Assembly: GCA_026225945.1 (NCBI GenBank)
Contig: JAMJFZ010000107.1
Location: forward strand, 63,019,501-63,083,500
DNA length: 64,000 nucleotides
Origin: Cricetomys ansorgei
Taxonomy: Eukaryota; Chordata; Mammalia; Rodentia; Nesomyidae
Reading direction: 5' to 3'
The notes beneath the pieces are model-generated. The model searched no databases and was not told where the DNA came from. It saw nothing but the letters and a program-made list of their open reading frames with translations. The translations under genes were made by a program, and so were the position numbers. Shown piece after piece: positions 11,360 through 21,480 of this stretch; the stretch's first letter is position 1, and each line of letters opens with the position of its first letter.

Positions 11360-11808
11360 ATTCACCCTGAAGGAGGTGTGGCCTGTGTTCGTTCATTGCT
11401 GCAACTTCAGGATGTAACGAATAATCAAGTTACTGAATAAACAAAGAAAGAAGATGGTGAGGAAGTGGAGAGAAGACTTGCTCGGTCCTTCTGGAAGGAG
11501 AGGAGAGGCTATAAGAAATACACCAGGGCAGTGCTGGGAGCTGTGTGCTGTTCTATTACTGTATGGTCAATGAACCAGATTTTCTTTTGTTCTAAATGGG
11601 GCGAGGCATAAAGAATGGAGCCCAGTAGTGTGTTCCTTCGTAAGTGCTCATTGCATTGAGCAGAACAAGAAGGCTCATCTCCCACACCACGTGCAGCTAA
11701 TACATTGATCAATCAACAGTAATGCATTTGTAGGAGAAAAAAACCACAAAATTTTATAAACATTATAATTATGGCAGTATAAAAGGTTATCATAAAAAGA
11801 CCAAAAAA

Positions 11809-11888
11809 GAGGCCTGCGAATGAGTTCATTGGAAGCAAGCTTGCTGAGCACACGCAAGGCCCTGGGTTAAGAACCTAGCACTGGGAGG
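11809..11888 (+). mobile_element. ID-like SINE
   Basis: GAGTTCATTGGAAGCAAGCTTGCTGAGCACACGCAAGGCCCTGGGTTAAGAACCTAGCA follows the ID core (CTCAGTGG...GCTTGC...GCAAGGCCCTGGGTT...CAGCAC) in sense orientation. Confidence 0.7.
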
Positions 11889-12238
11889 GTGGGGGAAGGC
11901 CAAAGGGTAATACAGTAATTGAGATTGGCAGTAAAACCTACGATTTTTAAAACTTTCCTTTCTAAAATGTGTTTTGTCGCTACATGCGTCTCAAACAAAA
12001 ATAACACACAGTAAATAAGCCCACAAGCATATTGAGCAGTACATATGAAATGCAACCGTTATAAAATTAAAATAAATACTGATAGGTCCTACCGTGTTTC
12101 AGGGTTTTTATTCTATTCAGGTTTTGTGTGAGGCAAATGGAAGGGTGCTTTCAAGGCAGAAGTTAATATTCCATTGAAGGAGAGTTTTATTAATATGATT
12201 AGTGTTAATATGTAGATGAAAATCTAAAAAGATTTGGA

Positions 12239-12470
12239 GGGGCTGGTGCGGTGGCTCGGTGGTTAAGGCTCTTGTTGCTCTTGCAGAGGACCTGAGTTCA
12301 GTTCCTAGCACCTACATTAGGTGGCCATGATCTGTAACTCTGGCTTTAGGATGTCACATGACCTCTTCTGGCCTCTGTGGGTATCTGCAATTCATGTGCG
12401 TGTGCGTGTGCGTGTGCGTGTGCGAGCACTTGCACATGTGCACTCAACACACATTAAAAAAAAAACTGGG
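12239..12470 (+). mobile_element. B2-family SINE with internal (GTGTGC)n
   Basis: Head GGGGCTGGTGCGGTGGCTCGG at 12239, then CTCTTGCAGAGGACCTGAGTTCAGTTCCTAGCACC, a GTGTGC run at 12397..12423 in the 3' part, and an A-rich tail near 12470. It is full length. Confidence 0.88.
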
Positions 12471-13047
12471 ACAACTGCTCTTTCTCTTAAAACACAACTT
12501 TTTAAAAAATGAAATCTTGTTTTCTAGTGTAGGCTGTAAACGAGAACCATCAGCAGGTATTTATTGGGAGTTTCCTTTGTTGGCAACACAGAGAGAGTGA
12601 AGGGAATCAGTTATGGCACAACTGGGGTTTACTGCACAGTGGTGGAAACAGACTCGGAGTACACGAGAGATTCTGCACTGCTGACAGGTGCCATGGGAGA
12701 GCAGGGAATGGAGTGTGACCTCATCTGACAGCAGGGAAAGGCGTACGGAGGTCTCAGGAGGGAAATAACCTCTGCGGCTATGGGGGACACTCACCCCATT
12801 CAGTTCTCAAGGTGAGGAGGACAGGAGATTGGGGAAGGGGAGGAGGAGGAAATCATGATGAAAACTGAGGCAGACCGCATTAAAGACTAGCCACCATGTG
12901 AACAGTGTCAGTGAGGGGTTCTAATCCACCACACAGCAGGTACTCAACGAATGTCATCAAGCCCCATGAAGTACTAGAGTGAATTTTACTTAATTGTTAA
13001 GTGAAAATACATGCACCACACTCCAAAGTCTCCAACAGGAGGGTGAC

Positions 13048-13094
13048 CTGTGTGTGTGTGTGTGTGTGCGTGCGTGTGTGTGTGTGTGTGTGTG
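13048..13094 (+). repeat. (TG)n microsatellite
   Basis: TG run with two TGCG interruptions. It abuts the B3 tail, from which it probably grew. Confidence 0.93.
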
Positions 13095-13097
13095 TTT

Positions 13098-13246
13098 ATT
13101 CACATGTTTATTTGTGGCCTGTAAGTATACATGCCAGGGTGCAGTTGGGAGGTCGGAGGACAACTTACAAGAGTCTCTACCACGTGGATCCCAGAGATGG
13201 CGCTCAGGCCACCAGGCTTTACATGCTGAGCCGTCTTGCCAGCCCA
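13098..13246 (-). mobile_element. B3-type SINE
   Basis: Minus strand begins GGGCTGGCAAGACGGCTCAG at 13246. The plus strand shows the reverse complement of the B3 body (GCCAGGGTGCAGTTGGGAGGTCGGAGGACAAC). The tail is at 13098. Confidence 0.85.
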
Positions 13247-13931
13247 GACGCAGTGTTTTTCCAGTCCATCCTGGCTGAGGGGGGGAAATGAACTGCCCAG
13301 GAGACAAGTGTGAATGTGGGCAGACTAATTATACAGTCCTGTGTGCTGAAGCATGCCACGAGGACCCTGGATTTGAGGGACAGTGGGAGGGAAAGGAAGT
13401 GGCTTCATCTCACAGCTGTGGGCTAAGAGGGACTGAACTGAGACATAACAGAGTGGGCTTTTCTTCTCTTTTGTTGGGCTGTTTTCAGTGACAGGGAGAA
13501 GGGTTGGTGACAGGCTCTTTTGGACATGTTGCATGTAGAAGTCGCCCGCCAGAACACTAGAGAGCAGCCAGTGACTCGCTGAGCCGTTGTATCCTTTGCT
13601 GTGTTCGGGTGGGAGATTAGTCATTTTTTATTGTTACCAGTAGCACCAATTCCAGCCCTTTCCTACTGAGGGTTCTAATGCCACGCCCATACCGTTAACA
13701 TTTGTGTTCATGCTCTGACCAATGTACTCACAGCCAGTACGGGCTGGGCTGAGCAGAAGGACGTGCTGCTCTTGTAATCTAAACAGTTTCTCTTTATCTC
13801 CAAAGTACTTTATATCTACAAGGACTTTTAAAAAAACACTTTGGTTTTCTCCCTTTCCCATCATTTATTTATTTAGCTAGTTAGTTAATACTCAGGTGAG
13901 ACAAAACAAAGCGTACAAATAAACACACAAT

Positions 13932-13970
13932 GGGCTGCAGAGACTGCTCATTGGTTAAGAGTCCGTATTG
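13932..13970 (+). mobile_element. B2 SINE, 5' piece (split by a B1)
   Basis: GGGCTGCAGAGACTGCTCATTGG opens a B2 that is broken at 13970. The rest continues at 14153. The last 14 bases here are duplicated on the other side of the inserted B1. Confidence 0.88.
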
Positions 13971-14152
13971 TGGCTAGGCTGGTGGTGGTGGTGGTGTGCA
14001 CGCCTTTAGTCCCAGAACTTGGAAGGCAGAGGCAGGCAGATCTCTGTGAGTTTGAGGCTAGCCTGGGCTACAGAGTGAGTTCCAGGACAGCCAGAGTTAC
14101 AACAGAGAAACCCTGTCTCAGAAAACCAAAAATAAATAAATTAATTAAAACA
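13971..14152 (+). mobile_element. B1 SINE inserted into a B2
   Basis: 7SL-derived B1 in sense orientation: CACGCCTTTAGTCCCAGAACTTGG..., ending AACAGAGAAACCCTGTCTCAG and an A-rich tail. It is flanked by a 14-bp target duplication, AAGAGTCCGTATTG at 13957..13970 and AAGAGTCTGTATTG at 14153..14166. A GGTGGTGGTGGTGGT expansion lies near the 5' end. Confidence 0.93.
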
Positions 14153-14330
14153 AAGAGTCTGTATTGCTTTTGCAAAGTACACGAGCTTGGTTCCCAGCAC
14201 TCACAACTGCCTGTGGCTCCAGCTCTGGAGGGTCTGCTGCCCTCTTCTGGACTCCTCGGGCACTACACTCAGGTGCACAACACATAATTTACACAGACAC
14301 ATAATTTAAAATAAACCTTAAAAAAAAAAA
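14153..14330 (+). mobile_element. B2 SINE, 3' piece
   Basis: Continuation of the B2 split at 13970: TTGCAAAGTACACGAGCTTGG, GGTTCCCAGCACTCACAACT, then an AATAAACC...poly(A) tail. Confidence 0.88.
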
Positions 14331-14587
14331 TAACCGCACAATCTGAAGCACAGGAAAAGATAGCAATGCTTCTTTAACTGAATCTTTCACAAGCTAGATG
14401 ATGCCATGCAGAACAAAATATTAAATTTCCAAGAAGTACAGGTGTCCAAATTCAGAGTGGCTGAGATCTGATGAGGAATTATATTAATAAGAAAGCAGAA
14501 TTTTGAAGAGGAGTAGACACTGACTCATCAATAGACGATGCTGTGACAACTCAACACGGGCTCTCAGGAAGGGAAAAGCTAGACTCC

Positions 14588-14786
14588 GGGGCTGGGACGA
14601 AGGCTCGGCAACTAAGGGCATTTGCTCTTTCAGAAGGCTCAGGGTCAGTCCTTACACCCACACACCAGTCCCATGGGATCTGATGATACCTTTTTGGCTT
14701 TCGAGGGAACTGCATAAACACCATGCATAGATATACACGCTGGCAAAACACCTACACACAGAAAATAATCTTTTTTTTAAAAAAAG
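14588..14786 (+). mobile_element. B2 SINE
   Basis: Head GGGGCTGGGACGAAGGCTCGG, B2 body with CCCATGGGATCTGATGATACC, and an A/T tail. Sense orientation and diverged. Confidence 0.85.
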
Positions 14787-15192
14787 CTAGATTCCCTACT
14801 TCACACCAAAGCACATGAGCTTTAAAAGCAAACACTGAAACCTAAAGAGAACAAGAAAAGAAACAAGTAAATGTGTGTTGAATATCGGGATGGGGAAGCT
14901 TAAATTTGATGTGAAGGCAGTAATTAAAAAACAACAGTGGAGTTTATAAAAATGATGGAAACAGAGATAACTTTTTAAAAATGATTTTTTTCTATGTATG
15001 AGTGCTTTGCCTGCATGTATGTAAGTGAAAATAAACATTCTCAGACTATTTTTGGATAGACTTACAACTATTTTAAACCAGGAATGTGGAGGAACTGTGG
15101 CCCCAAACACATTTATGGAAAATGAAGTTTGGGTAAGAAGGTCCCTGCTGTGGAATGCTGCTAGAGACTTTTGTAGTTTACATGTACATATT

Positions 15193-15200
15193 GTGTGTGT

Positions 15201-15234
<34 letters not shown>

Positions 15235-15258
15235 CTGTGTGTGTATGTGTGTGTGTGT
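15193..15258 (+). repeat. (TG)n microsatellite, interrupted
   Basis: TG run with TATG and TCTG interruptions, followed by TATCTATATCTATCTATA. Confidence 0.93.
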
Positions 15259-15280
15259 ATCTATATCTATCTATATATTA

Positions 15281-15372
15281 TTTTTGAGGCAGGATCTCAC
15301 TATGCAGCCTTGGTTGGCCTGGAATTCACTATAGAGACCAGACTGGCCGTGACTGCTGGAATTACAGAGTGA
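15281..15372 (-). mobile_element. B1 SINE fragment
   Basis: TTGAGGCAGGATCTCACTATGCAG...GGCCTGGAATTCACTATAGAGACCAG is the reverse complement of the B1 right half. It is internally shortened near the head. Confidence 0.8.
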
Positions 15373-15787
15373 GCCTCTTCAACGGTGTGATGTACTATCT
15401 AATGACTCTGCCACATACGGTGACTTGTACTCCCCAAACACAAAAATCACTCGCTCTTCCTAATGAAATAAAATGAGACGTTCATGTTTGGAATCTCGTT
15501 CTCAGTAGAGCGGTATAGCAGAGGAGTGTGTTTCTTTTTGAACACTTTACTCACGGATCTTGTCATAAGGCGTTCTAGTCCCACCATTCTCGAGTGACAG
15601 ACACGAGCAAGCGTTCACATTACACTTGAAAATGCCTGACAGTAAGGAACAGGGAGGGTTGCGTGTGTTAACACAGCGCTTGGGGGGCTGAGGTAGGACA
15701 ATGCATTGGAGACTATCTGAAGCTACTTAGTAAGCCCAAGACTTGTATGGGCTCCATAGCCAATCTGCCTCGAAAAGTCAAAACCTG

Positions 15788-15942
15788 TGATTCCATTCCC
15801 AGCACCCACATGGTGCAACCATCCATTACTCCAGTTTCAGGGGATCTAATGCTCTTTTTTGATTTTTACAGTCACCAGGCACACACATGATGCGTATACG
15901 TACGTAAAGTACTCATAAATAAATAAATCTAAAATATTTAAA
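15788..15942 (+). mobile_element. B2-family SINE, 5'-truncated
   Basis: TGTGATTCCATTCCCAGCACCCACATGG followed by the B2 3' body and an AATAAATAAATC tail. The tRNA-like head is missing or unrecognisable. Confidence 0.8.
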
Positions 15943-16061
15943 AAGCCAAAACCAAACCAAAATACCCTTAACATGTAATGGTATATTTTTGAAAGTATTT
16001 TTATATGTTCATGTTCACGTTAAGAATGAAGATACCACTGGAACAGCACTGAGATGGTTTA

Positions 16062-16092
16062 GGGGTGTGTGTGTGTGTGTGTATGTGTTGTG
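16062..16092 (+). repeat. (GT)n microsatellite
   Basis: GT run with one TATG interruption. Confidence 0.9.
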
Positions 16093-16161
16093 TGTATGCC
16101 TGTGGAGGTCAGAGGTTGACATAAAGTGTCTTCTTCAATGACTTTCCACAATATTAAAAAA

Positions 16162-16268
16162 ACCCTTTTTATTATAATCATCTATTTTATGTGTATGAGT
16201 GTTTTGTCTGTGCATCATTTGTGTATCTGGTGTCCAGGAAGGCCAAAAGAGGGTGTTGAATACCCTGA
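16162..16268 (-). mobile_element. B2 SINE, 3' piece (interrupted by an LTR)
   Basis: Reverse-complement B2: TTTATGTGTATGAGTGTTTTGTCTG...GGTGTCCAGGAAGGCC AAAAGAGGGTGTTGAATACCC. It stops at 16268 where an LTR begins; the head resumes at 16866. Confidence 0.87.
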
Positions 16269-16865
16269 TGTTGGGGGCACAAAGGTCCTTGTGCCCACAG
16301 AGCATTAGGGAACCAGGATAAACACGCAGGAGGCTCTCCTCAAAGGAGGAGTTACCTGTTTTCCACCCAGAAGGCTGGGGATGGATATTGTTAATGACCT
16401 GGTGACCTTTCTGCTATGTGTGGAGGAGGCAGACCTCACCCACCTTGTGCTATGGGGGCAGACCTCACCCACATTCTCCAGACTCTTCTCTCCCTAGACC
16501 ATTAGCCATCTTTAGGAGAGATGTTACATGCACTTTATGGCCTGCTGACCTCTATGCTTCCTCAGTCAGAGACCACATTAGATTCTAGGCCTTTTAGCTA
16601 CAGAACCCACCTCACGGTCACATGTACTTTGTAAAGGAGTTTCTATGTAGTCACATCTTAAGCGTTATTGCTTACCTCTAATTGGAATGATCGTTGCCCG
16701 GAAACCTTTCCCCAAATTGTATTGTGTTTTAAATATGTTGATGCCACCTGGCATCGGACTCCCTGAAGTCTGATCTAGATTGATGAAGTCAATCTGAACC
16801 CGGTTTTCATTCTTATCTCTCATGGTTCTGCTTGTCTGCTGTTGACAACTGCAGGGTCCCCCTCA
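16269..16865. mobile_element. Solo LTR of 597 bp inserted in a B2
   Basis: Starts TGTTGGGGGCAC and ends GGGTCCCCCTCA. This is a TG...CA element with short inverted termini (TGTTGGGGG against CCCCCTCA). It exactly interrupts a B2 whose two halves rejoin across it. Flanking hexamers CCCTGA and TCCTGG match at 4 of 6 positions, consistent with an aged 6-bp target duplication as made by class II (ERVK-like) elements. No internal proviral sequence remains, so it probably arose by LTR-LTR recombination. Orientation and family are not determined; no clear AATAAA is seen on either strand. Confidence 0.75.
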
Positions 16866-16988
16866 TCCTGGGACTGGAGTTACAGATGTTCTGAGCCACT
16901 ACATGGGTGCTGGGAATCAAATCTAGGTCCTCCGGAAGAGTAGCCTATGCTATTAACCACTTAACCACAGGGCGCTCTTTCCAGTCCC
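16866..16988 (-). mobile_element. B2 SINE, 5' piece
   Basis: Reverse complement of the B2 front half, GGACTGGAGTTACAGATG...CTGGGAATCAAATCTAGG, ending at the head complement CCAGTCCC. It completes the B2 begun at 16162. Confidence 0.87.
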
Positions 16989-16997
16989 TCTACCCTT

Positions 16998-17226
16998 TTT
17001 TTTTTTTGAGACAAGGTTGCTCACTAAACCTGGAGCTCGCTGACTAGCTAGACTGGCTGGCTAGCAAGCCCTGGGATCCTTCTTTCTCAGCCTTGACACC
17101 CACCCAGTGCTTGGGTTACAGGTATATGCCTCCCTGCCCAGCTTTTAATGTTACGTGCTGGGGCCTGAACTTAGATTCTCATGTTTGTACAGGTAGGGCC
17201 CTACCCATTGGGCCATCTTCTCAGCC
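16998..17226 (-). mobile_element. B4/RSINE-type SINE
   Basis: Starts on the plus strand as poly-T then GAGACAAGGTTGCTCACTAAACCTGGAGCTCGCTGAC, continues CTTGGGTTACAGGTATATGCC and ends GGGCCATCTTCTCAGCCCC. This is the reverse complement of a composite B1-plus-tRNA SINE of the B4/RSINE group. Confidence 0.8.
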
Positions 17227-18435
17227 CCTCAAACCATCTTTAAGACAGCATACTTACAAACATGCAAAGCAGTCTAGGGGAACAAAGGAAGAGAGCAAGA
17301 GGAGAAAGAAGGGAGGAGAGGGAGGAAAATCAAGCCAAATGCAAGACCAGACTTGGGGCACAGGAACACAGAGGCCAGAGGACACAGCAGAAACAGCAAG
17401 ATGGAATGTCTCCACAGCGGGAGCCAAGAGTACGGACAGCCCGAGGAGGAAAATGAAAGATGGCACCTGGCACCGAGGGCTGAAATCTGGAGAAGGATGG
17501 GAGGGACGATCCGCTGACATCCTGCCGCTTCTTTTCTCTCCCAGACTGTAAAAGGGAACATTTGTCTCTCTCCCGTGAAGAAGGGAAAGAGCACAGGACC
17601 TGCTGGCAGGGATCGTCCTCATTCCTGGATGGTTAGCTCCTGGTTACACCACTCAGGTCATCCCAGTGCTAGTTACGGAAGATGGCGCACAATCACTGAT
17701 TATATGCAAAGCGGAAGCCACAGCATGGCGGCTGCTGGCGTCATTACAAGGTAACTCCCAGGGGCTATGGAAGCTTAGGCCTAATCGTACTTCTGTTAGT
17801 AATGGCAGTGAACCTCGAGGGACTCATGTGCATGTTCTATGCCAGTTTGGTCTTCCACAAGACGATGATGGTGATATTCATGTCTCTTACAAAATCAGGG
17901 CGAAGCTAAATCTATCGATATGAAGAGTTTCCCAATTGTGACGTGCTTCAAGTAATGCAAAGTTGCTGGCTTCACTAAAGACAAGGAGAATGTATAAAGA
18001 CACGAACCCTTCTAGCAAGGTCTTTCTCAGTCACTGCCTCTCCAAGCCCTGCCTCAGGCCTGTGAAAGTCATGTGGTTATGTGAGAACTCCAAACTCTTC
18101 TAGAGAACCTCTCCTCATGCAGTTCTAAGCTGTGGCCTCTTCTCTGGGTAAAGAGTGGCACATACACTGTAAGGGACAGGGACTTCCAGGCTTGGAGTGG
18201 GATGCAGGGAAGTAAAGAGAGATATTAAAAAACACTGAAAAGTGAAAGGCCCCAGGGGGAAAGAAAATATTCAAAATGGTAAAGCTACAGCTTTACCTGG
18301 CCAGGCCAGCCAGCCAGCCAGGAATATATACTGAGACTTCGTCTCAAAAACAGGAGGGGGGGAAAAAAGTAAAGCACATAGGTAGACAGGTTCCCTACAG
18401 AGCAAAGCACTGGCTAATTAACAACCCAGCTACTC
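17227..18435. other. Unique intronic sequence
   Basis: Includes a purine-rich stretch (17270..17560) that creates overlapping open frames on both strands, and a short CCAG repeat at about 18299. No exon signature or known repeat is seen. Confidence 0.5.
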
Positions 18436-18595
18436 TTTTTTGTTTGTTTTTTCAAGACAGGGTTTCTCTGTTGTAACTCTGGCTGTCCTGGAACTCATGC
18501 TGTGGCCCAGGCTGGCCTTGAACTCACAGAGGTCTGCCTGCCTCTGCCTCCTGAGTGCTGGAACCACAGGCTAGTGCTGCCACCGCCACCTGGCC
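18436..18595 (-). mobile_element. B1 SINE
   Basis: Reverse-complement B1: AAGACAGGGTTTCTCTGTTGTAACTCTGGCTG...GCCTGCCTCTGCCTCCTGAG, ending at GCCACCTGGCC. It carries the TTGTAACTC variant (GAGTTACAA in sense) shared by several B1 copies here. Confidence 0.93.
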
Positions 18596-18633
18596 TAGTT
18601 GTTCATCTTAAGGGGTATTTACCTAAAGGACAT

Positions 18634-18984
18634 TGTGATAGTCTGAATGAAAATGGCCCCTATGGGCCCATAGGGAGTGGTACAATACAAAGGTGTGGCC
18701 TTATTGGAGAAGGTGTGGCCTTGTTGGAGGAAGTGTGTACGCTTTGAGATTTCAGAAGCTCAAGCCAGGCCCAGAATCTCTCTCTTCTTGCTGCCTGCCA
18801 TTCCAGAAGCAGACCTCTCAGCGCCCTCTCCAGCACCGTGTCTGCCTGCACGCTGCTATGCTTCCCACCTTAGCAATAATGGACTAAATCTCTGGACTAT
18901 GAGCCAGCCACCATTAAATGTTCTCCTTTACAAGAGTTGCTCTAGTCACAGTGTCTCTACACAGCAGTGGAAAAACTATGACAG
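18634..18984 (+). mobile_element. LTR-like muroid dispersed repeat (copy 3)
   Basis: Starts TGTGATAGTCTGAATGAAAATGG and contains an internal tandem pair, AAGGTGTGGCCTTATTGGAG / AAGGTGTGGCCTTGTTGGAG. It then has CAGCACCGTGTCTGCCTGCA, ATGGACTAAATCTCTGGAC and a terminal GTTGCTCTAGTCACAGTGTCTC...ACTATGACAG. It is the best preserved copy of this family in the window. Confidence 0.75.
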
Positions 18985-19312
18985 GCATGAAACACTTGTC
19001 TACATGGAAAATATTTGGTTTAAGTTTTGGGCATGGTAGCAATTACACTATGGCTCATTTTTCAGAACTCATGAATGTATATGCTTAAGACTGATGTACT
19101 TTATTGTATATAAATTAGAACTAATCCAATATAATCCAGGTCACACAAGGTAGCATTTATTTTTGATAGTTTTTCTTTCCTATACTGTATTGCTCACTCC
19201 CTATCCCTCTATGTTAAACAAAAACAGAAAGAATAGTTCCTCCCACTTAATGAAGAGGAGATACTTCCACCAAGATAGAACCTGGTTTTGATGCCCATCA
19301 CCTGTGTACAAA

Positions 19313-19443
19313 GCCGGGCATGATGGCTCGTGCTTATAACCCCAGCACTGGGGAGGCAGAGACAGGAGGCTTGCAGAGGTAGCCAGCCTAGCATGATCGG
19401 TGAGCTCCAGGTTCCCGTGAGAGACCCCATCTCAAAAAACCAA
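19313..19443 (+). mobile_element. B1-like SINE
   Basis: GCCGGGCATGATGGCTCGTGCTTATAACCCCAGCACTGGGGAGGCAGAG is a B1 head. The right half is atypical (AGCATGATCGGTGAGCTCC...GAGACCCCATCTC), as in older B1-related elements. Confidence 0.8.
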
Positions 19444-19447
19444 GATG

Positions 19448-19588
19448 GACGGGCTGTGATGGCATACACCTTTAATCCCGTCAGCTGGGAAACAGAGGCA
19501 GGAGGATCTTTGTGAGTTCAAGGCCAGCCTGGTCTAAGTTCCAGGTAGTCAGGCCTACACAGTGAGAACTTGTCTAAAGACACAAAAG
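19448..19588 (+). mobile_element. B1 SINE
   Basis: ACGGGCTGTGATGGCATACACCTTTAATCCC...AAGGCCAGCCTGGTC...ending TGTCTAAAGACAC and an A-rich tail. It lies in tandem behind another B1-like element. Confidence 0.88.
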
Positions 19589-19660
19589 AAAATGAAAAAG
19601 ATTAATGACTTCCGAGGGTAGGACACCTGAGTTGACCTCTGGCTTCCACATGCACAGACA

Positions 19661-19755
19661 CACCACCAGCACCGGCATCGGCACCAGCACTACCACCACC
19701 AGCACCAGCTCCACCAGCACCAGCACCACAAGCACCAAAACAATAACAACAACAT
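19661..19755 (+). repeat. (CACCAG)n-type minisatellite grading to (AAC)n
   Basis: Degenerate CACCAG, CACCAC and CAGCAC triplet-based tandem units, followed by ACAATAACAACAACA. The reverse complement reads as a Val/Leu-rich open frame with no gene meaning. Confidence 0.88.
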
Positions 19756-19917
19756 AAACCAGATAGTTCAACCACCAAGGATCATGCCTGAAGCAATGGC
19801 ATCAAAGAGGCAAAGAGGTTGTGTTAGCACAGTTCTTTATGAACCCCTTCCCAGGTGAGGGAGGACACAGTTGCCAGGCGGGGCCTTGACTTCCTCCCAG
19901 TGAAGGACTCTGTCCTG

Positions 19918-20240
19918 TACTTGTTGCTTTGCTGTGATAAAACATTGTGACCAAATGTAACTTCATGAGGAAGAGTTTACTTCAGCGTCTGAGTCCAGAG
20001 GGATGAGAGGCTAATTTGGTGCTGGGGGTGGTGGTGAAGGTGTGGCCGCAGGACCAGGAAACTGTAGGCCACATCTACACAAACAGAAAGAGGCCGGTGA
20101 GCTACAAACTCTCAACTCCTACCACCATGATGGACTCCTTCCAGCAGGGCTGCCTTTCCTACATGTCCCCAAACAGCACCAACTGTGGCCCAAATATCTG
20201 AGGCCATGGGAGATGTTTCTCATCTAGACGTTTACATCCT
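19918..20240 (-). mobile_element. LTR-like muroid dispersed repeat, inverted (copy 4)
   Basis: The plus strand TTGCTTTGCTGTGATAAAACATTGTGACCAAATGTAACTTCATGAGGAAGAGTTTACTT is the reverse complement of the 3' end shared by this family. The rest, up to about 20240, is more diverged and its boundary is approximate. Confidence 0.6.
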
Positions 20241-20639
20241 CCCTGGGGAAAGGAGAGCGGGGCCTTTCCATGCAGGGAAGTCTTAAGGCTGCTGTAGGAA
20301 TCCTAGAGCAGTCCTAATCCATTAGCATTTACATTCAGCAGGAGAGCACTCCCACGGTACAGCAGATGGAAGCTATTTTAAATATGGCCTGTGAATCCTG
20401 ATGCCGAGAGTTATGTGCAAGTCTCTTAAGAGTTTGAGTGCGTATGCTGTTGTAATAAAAGCGTCACCTGATTGGCAGCTCCAGTATCGATTCTAAAAGC
20501 AGTTCTGTGAAGCTACCTATTGTGCGTCTGTGGCGTGATGCAATGTTGTGTTGTGGTGTCACCCAGAATTCCAATCAGAGATGGTTCAGAAAGCTCCGAG
20601 AGGTAGCACTTATTTATTTTTTGATTGGGGATGGCCAGG
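20241..20639. other. Unique intronic sequence
   Basis: About 400 bp without a recognised repeat or gene. Confidence 0.5.
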
Positions 20640-21480
20640 CCAACAGCTTTTTAAAAAATATCACATTTTAATTAATCTTTCAAGAAATTCGCACACGTAT
20701 ACAATGTATTTTGATCATATTCACCCTCCACTCCTCCCTATAACTCTTCCCAGGTCCACGGCTACCGCTCGTCCCCTTTCGAAAACAAATACCCTTTCCC
20801 CATTGTGTCCTATTTGTGCGGCCCATGTCTACATAGATGTGTGGCCATCCAACAGAGCACGGTCAGTCTACCGAGGACCAAACCCAGGAAGGAAACTACC
20901 CTCTACCCCTGCGCCCAGCAATCGAGCACTGTCTACAGCATTTTGGCGGGGGAGGGGCTCAAGAATTCCTCCCCACTCCATGATGGAATGCTGGCCTGAT
21001 CTAGTGCAGCAACCACCGCTGCTGTTAGTTCATGAGGGCAGTACCCTGCCATGTTCAGAAGACATTTTGCCCTGGTCCTCCCCAACCTCTGGCTCTTACA
21101 GTCTTTCTGCCCCCTCTTCCTTGATGTTCCCTGAGTCCTGCGGGGAGGCAATGTGACATTGATGTTCCATTTATGGCTGGGCACTCCATGCCCTTATTCA
21201 CTGCACTCTCGTTGGCTGTAAATTTGTGTTAACCACCATCTGACATACAAAGGGATTTTTCTGATGAAGAGTGAGACCATACTAGTCTATGGGTATAGAG
21301 ATAAAGACTTAGGAAGCAGCCTGATGCTATGTCCATACAGCAAGAGAACAGCAGTGACCTCACCTCTGCGGACTATGAGAACCCGTGATGGGCTCCTGGC
21401 CATATTTACAGTCCAAGGCATATGTCCCCCCAACCCCACATGGCCGTTCTTACAGCGCCGATTTTCATGTAGGGAATGGC
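20640..21480 (-). mobile_element. Lx-type L1 3' UTR, inverted
   Basis: ACAATGTATTTTGATCATATTCACCCTCC is the reverse complement of the rodent L1 3' terminus (GATCAAAATATATTGTAT-like). The sequence that follows matches the Lx 3' UTR style (ACCTCTGGCTCTTACAGTCTTTCTGCCCCCTCTTCC and CGTTGGCTGTAAATTTG). The 202-residue plus frame 20548..21156 falls inside it and is not a gene. Confidence 0.75.

Larger units (their letters stand above)
11142..12238. other. Intronic sequence with a microsatellite and an ID fragment
   Basis: Apart from (TCCA)n at 11330..11359 and the ID-like piece at 11809..11888, nothing recognisable is seen. Short frames here are not supported as coding. Confidence 0.55.
12471..13931. 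other. Intronic sequence around a B3 element
   Basis: Unique sequence at 12471..13047 and 13247..13931 flanks the (TG)n and B3 element. There is no gene signal. Confidence 0.55.
14787..16161. other. Intronic sequence with SINE fragments and microsatellites
   Basis: Contains a B2 tail fragment (about 14970..15025, minus), the GT tracts at 15193 and 16062, a truncated B1 and a truncated B2 (separate entries). The 115-residue plus frame at 15025..15372 runs through the GT repeat and B1 and is not a gene. Confidence 0.6.

Noticed and set aside
17093..17622. 152- and 122-residue overlapping frames
   Set aside because: The first begins inside a B4-type SINE and both run through a purine-rich stretch; no protein signature.
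20548..21156. 202-residue plus frame
   Set aside because: It lies across an inverted L1 3' UTR, so it is a transposon shadow.
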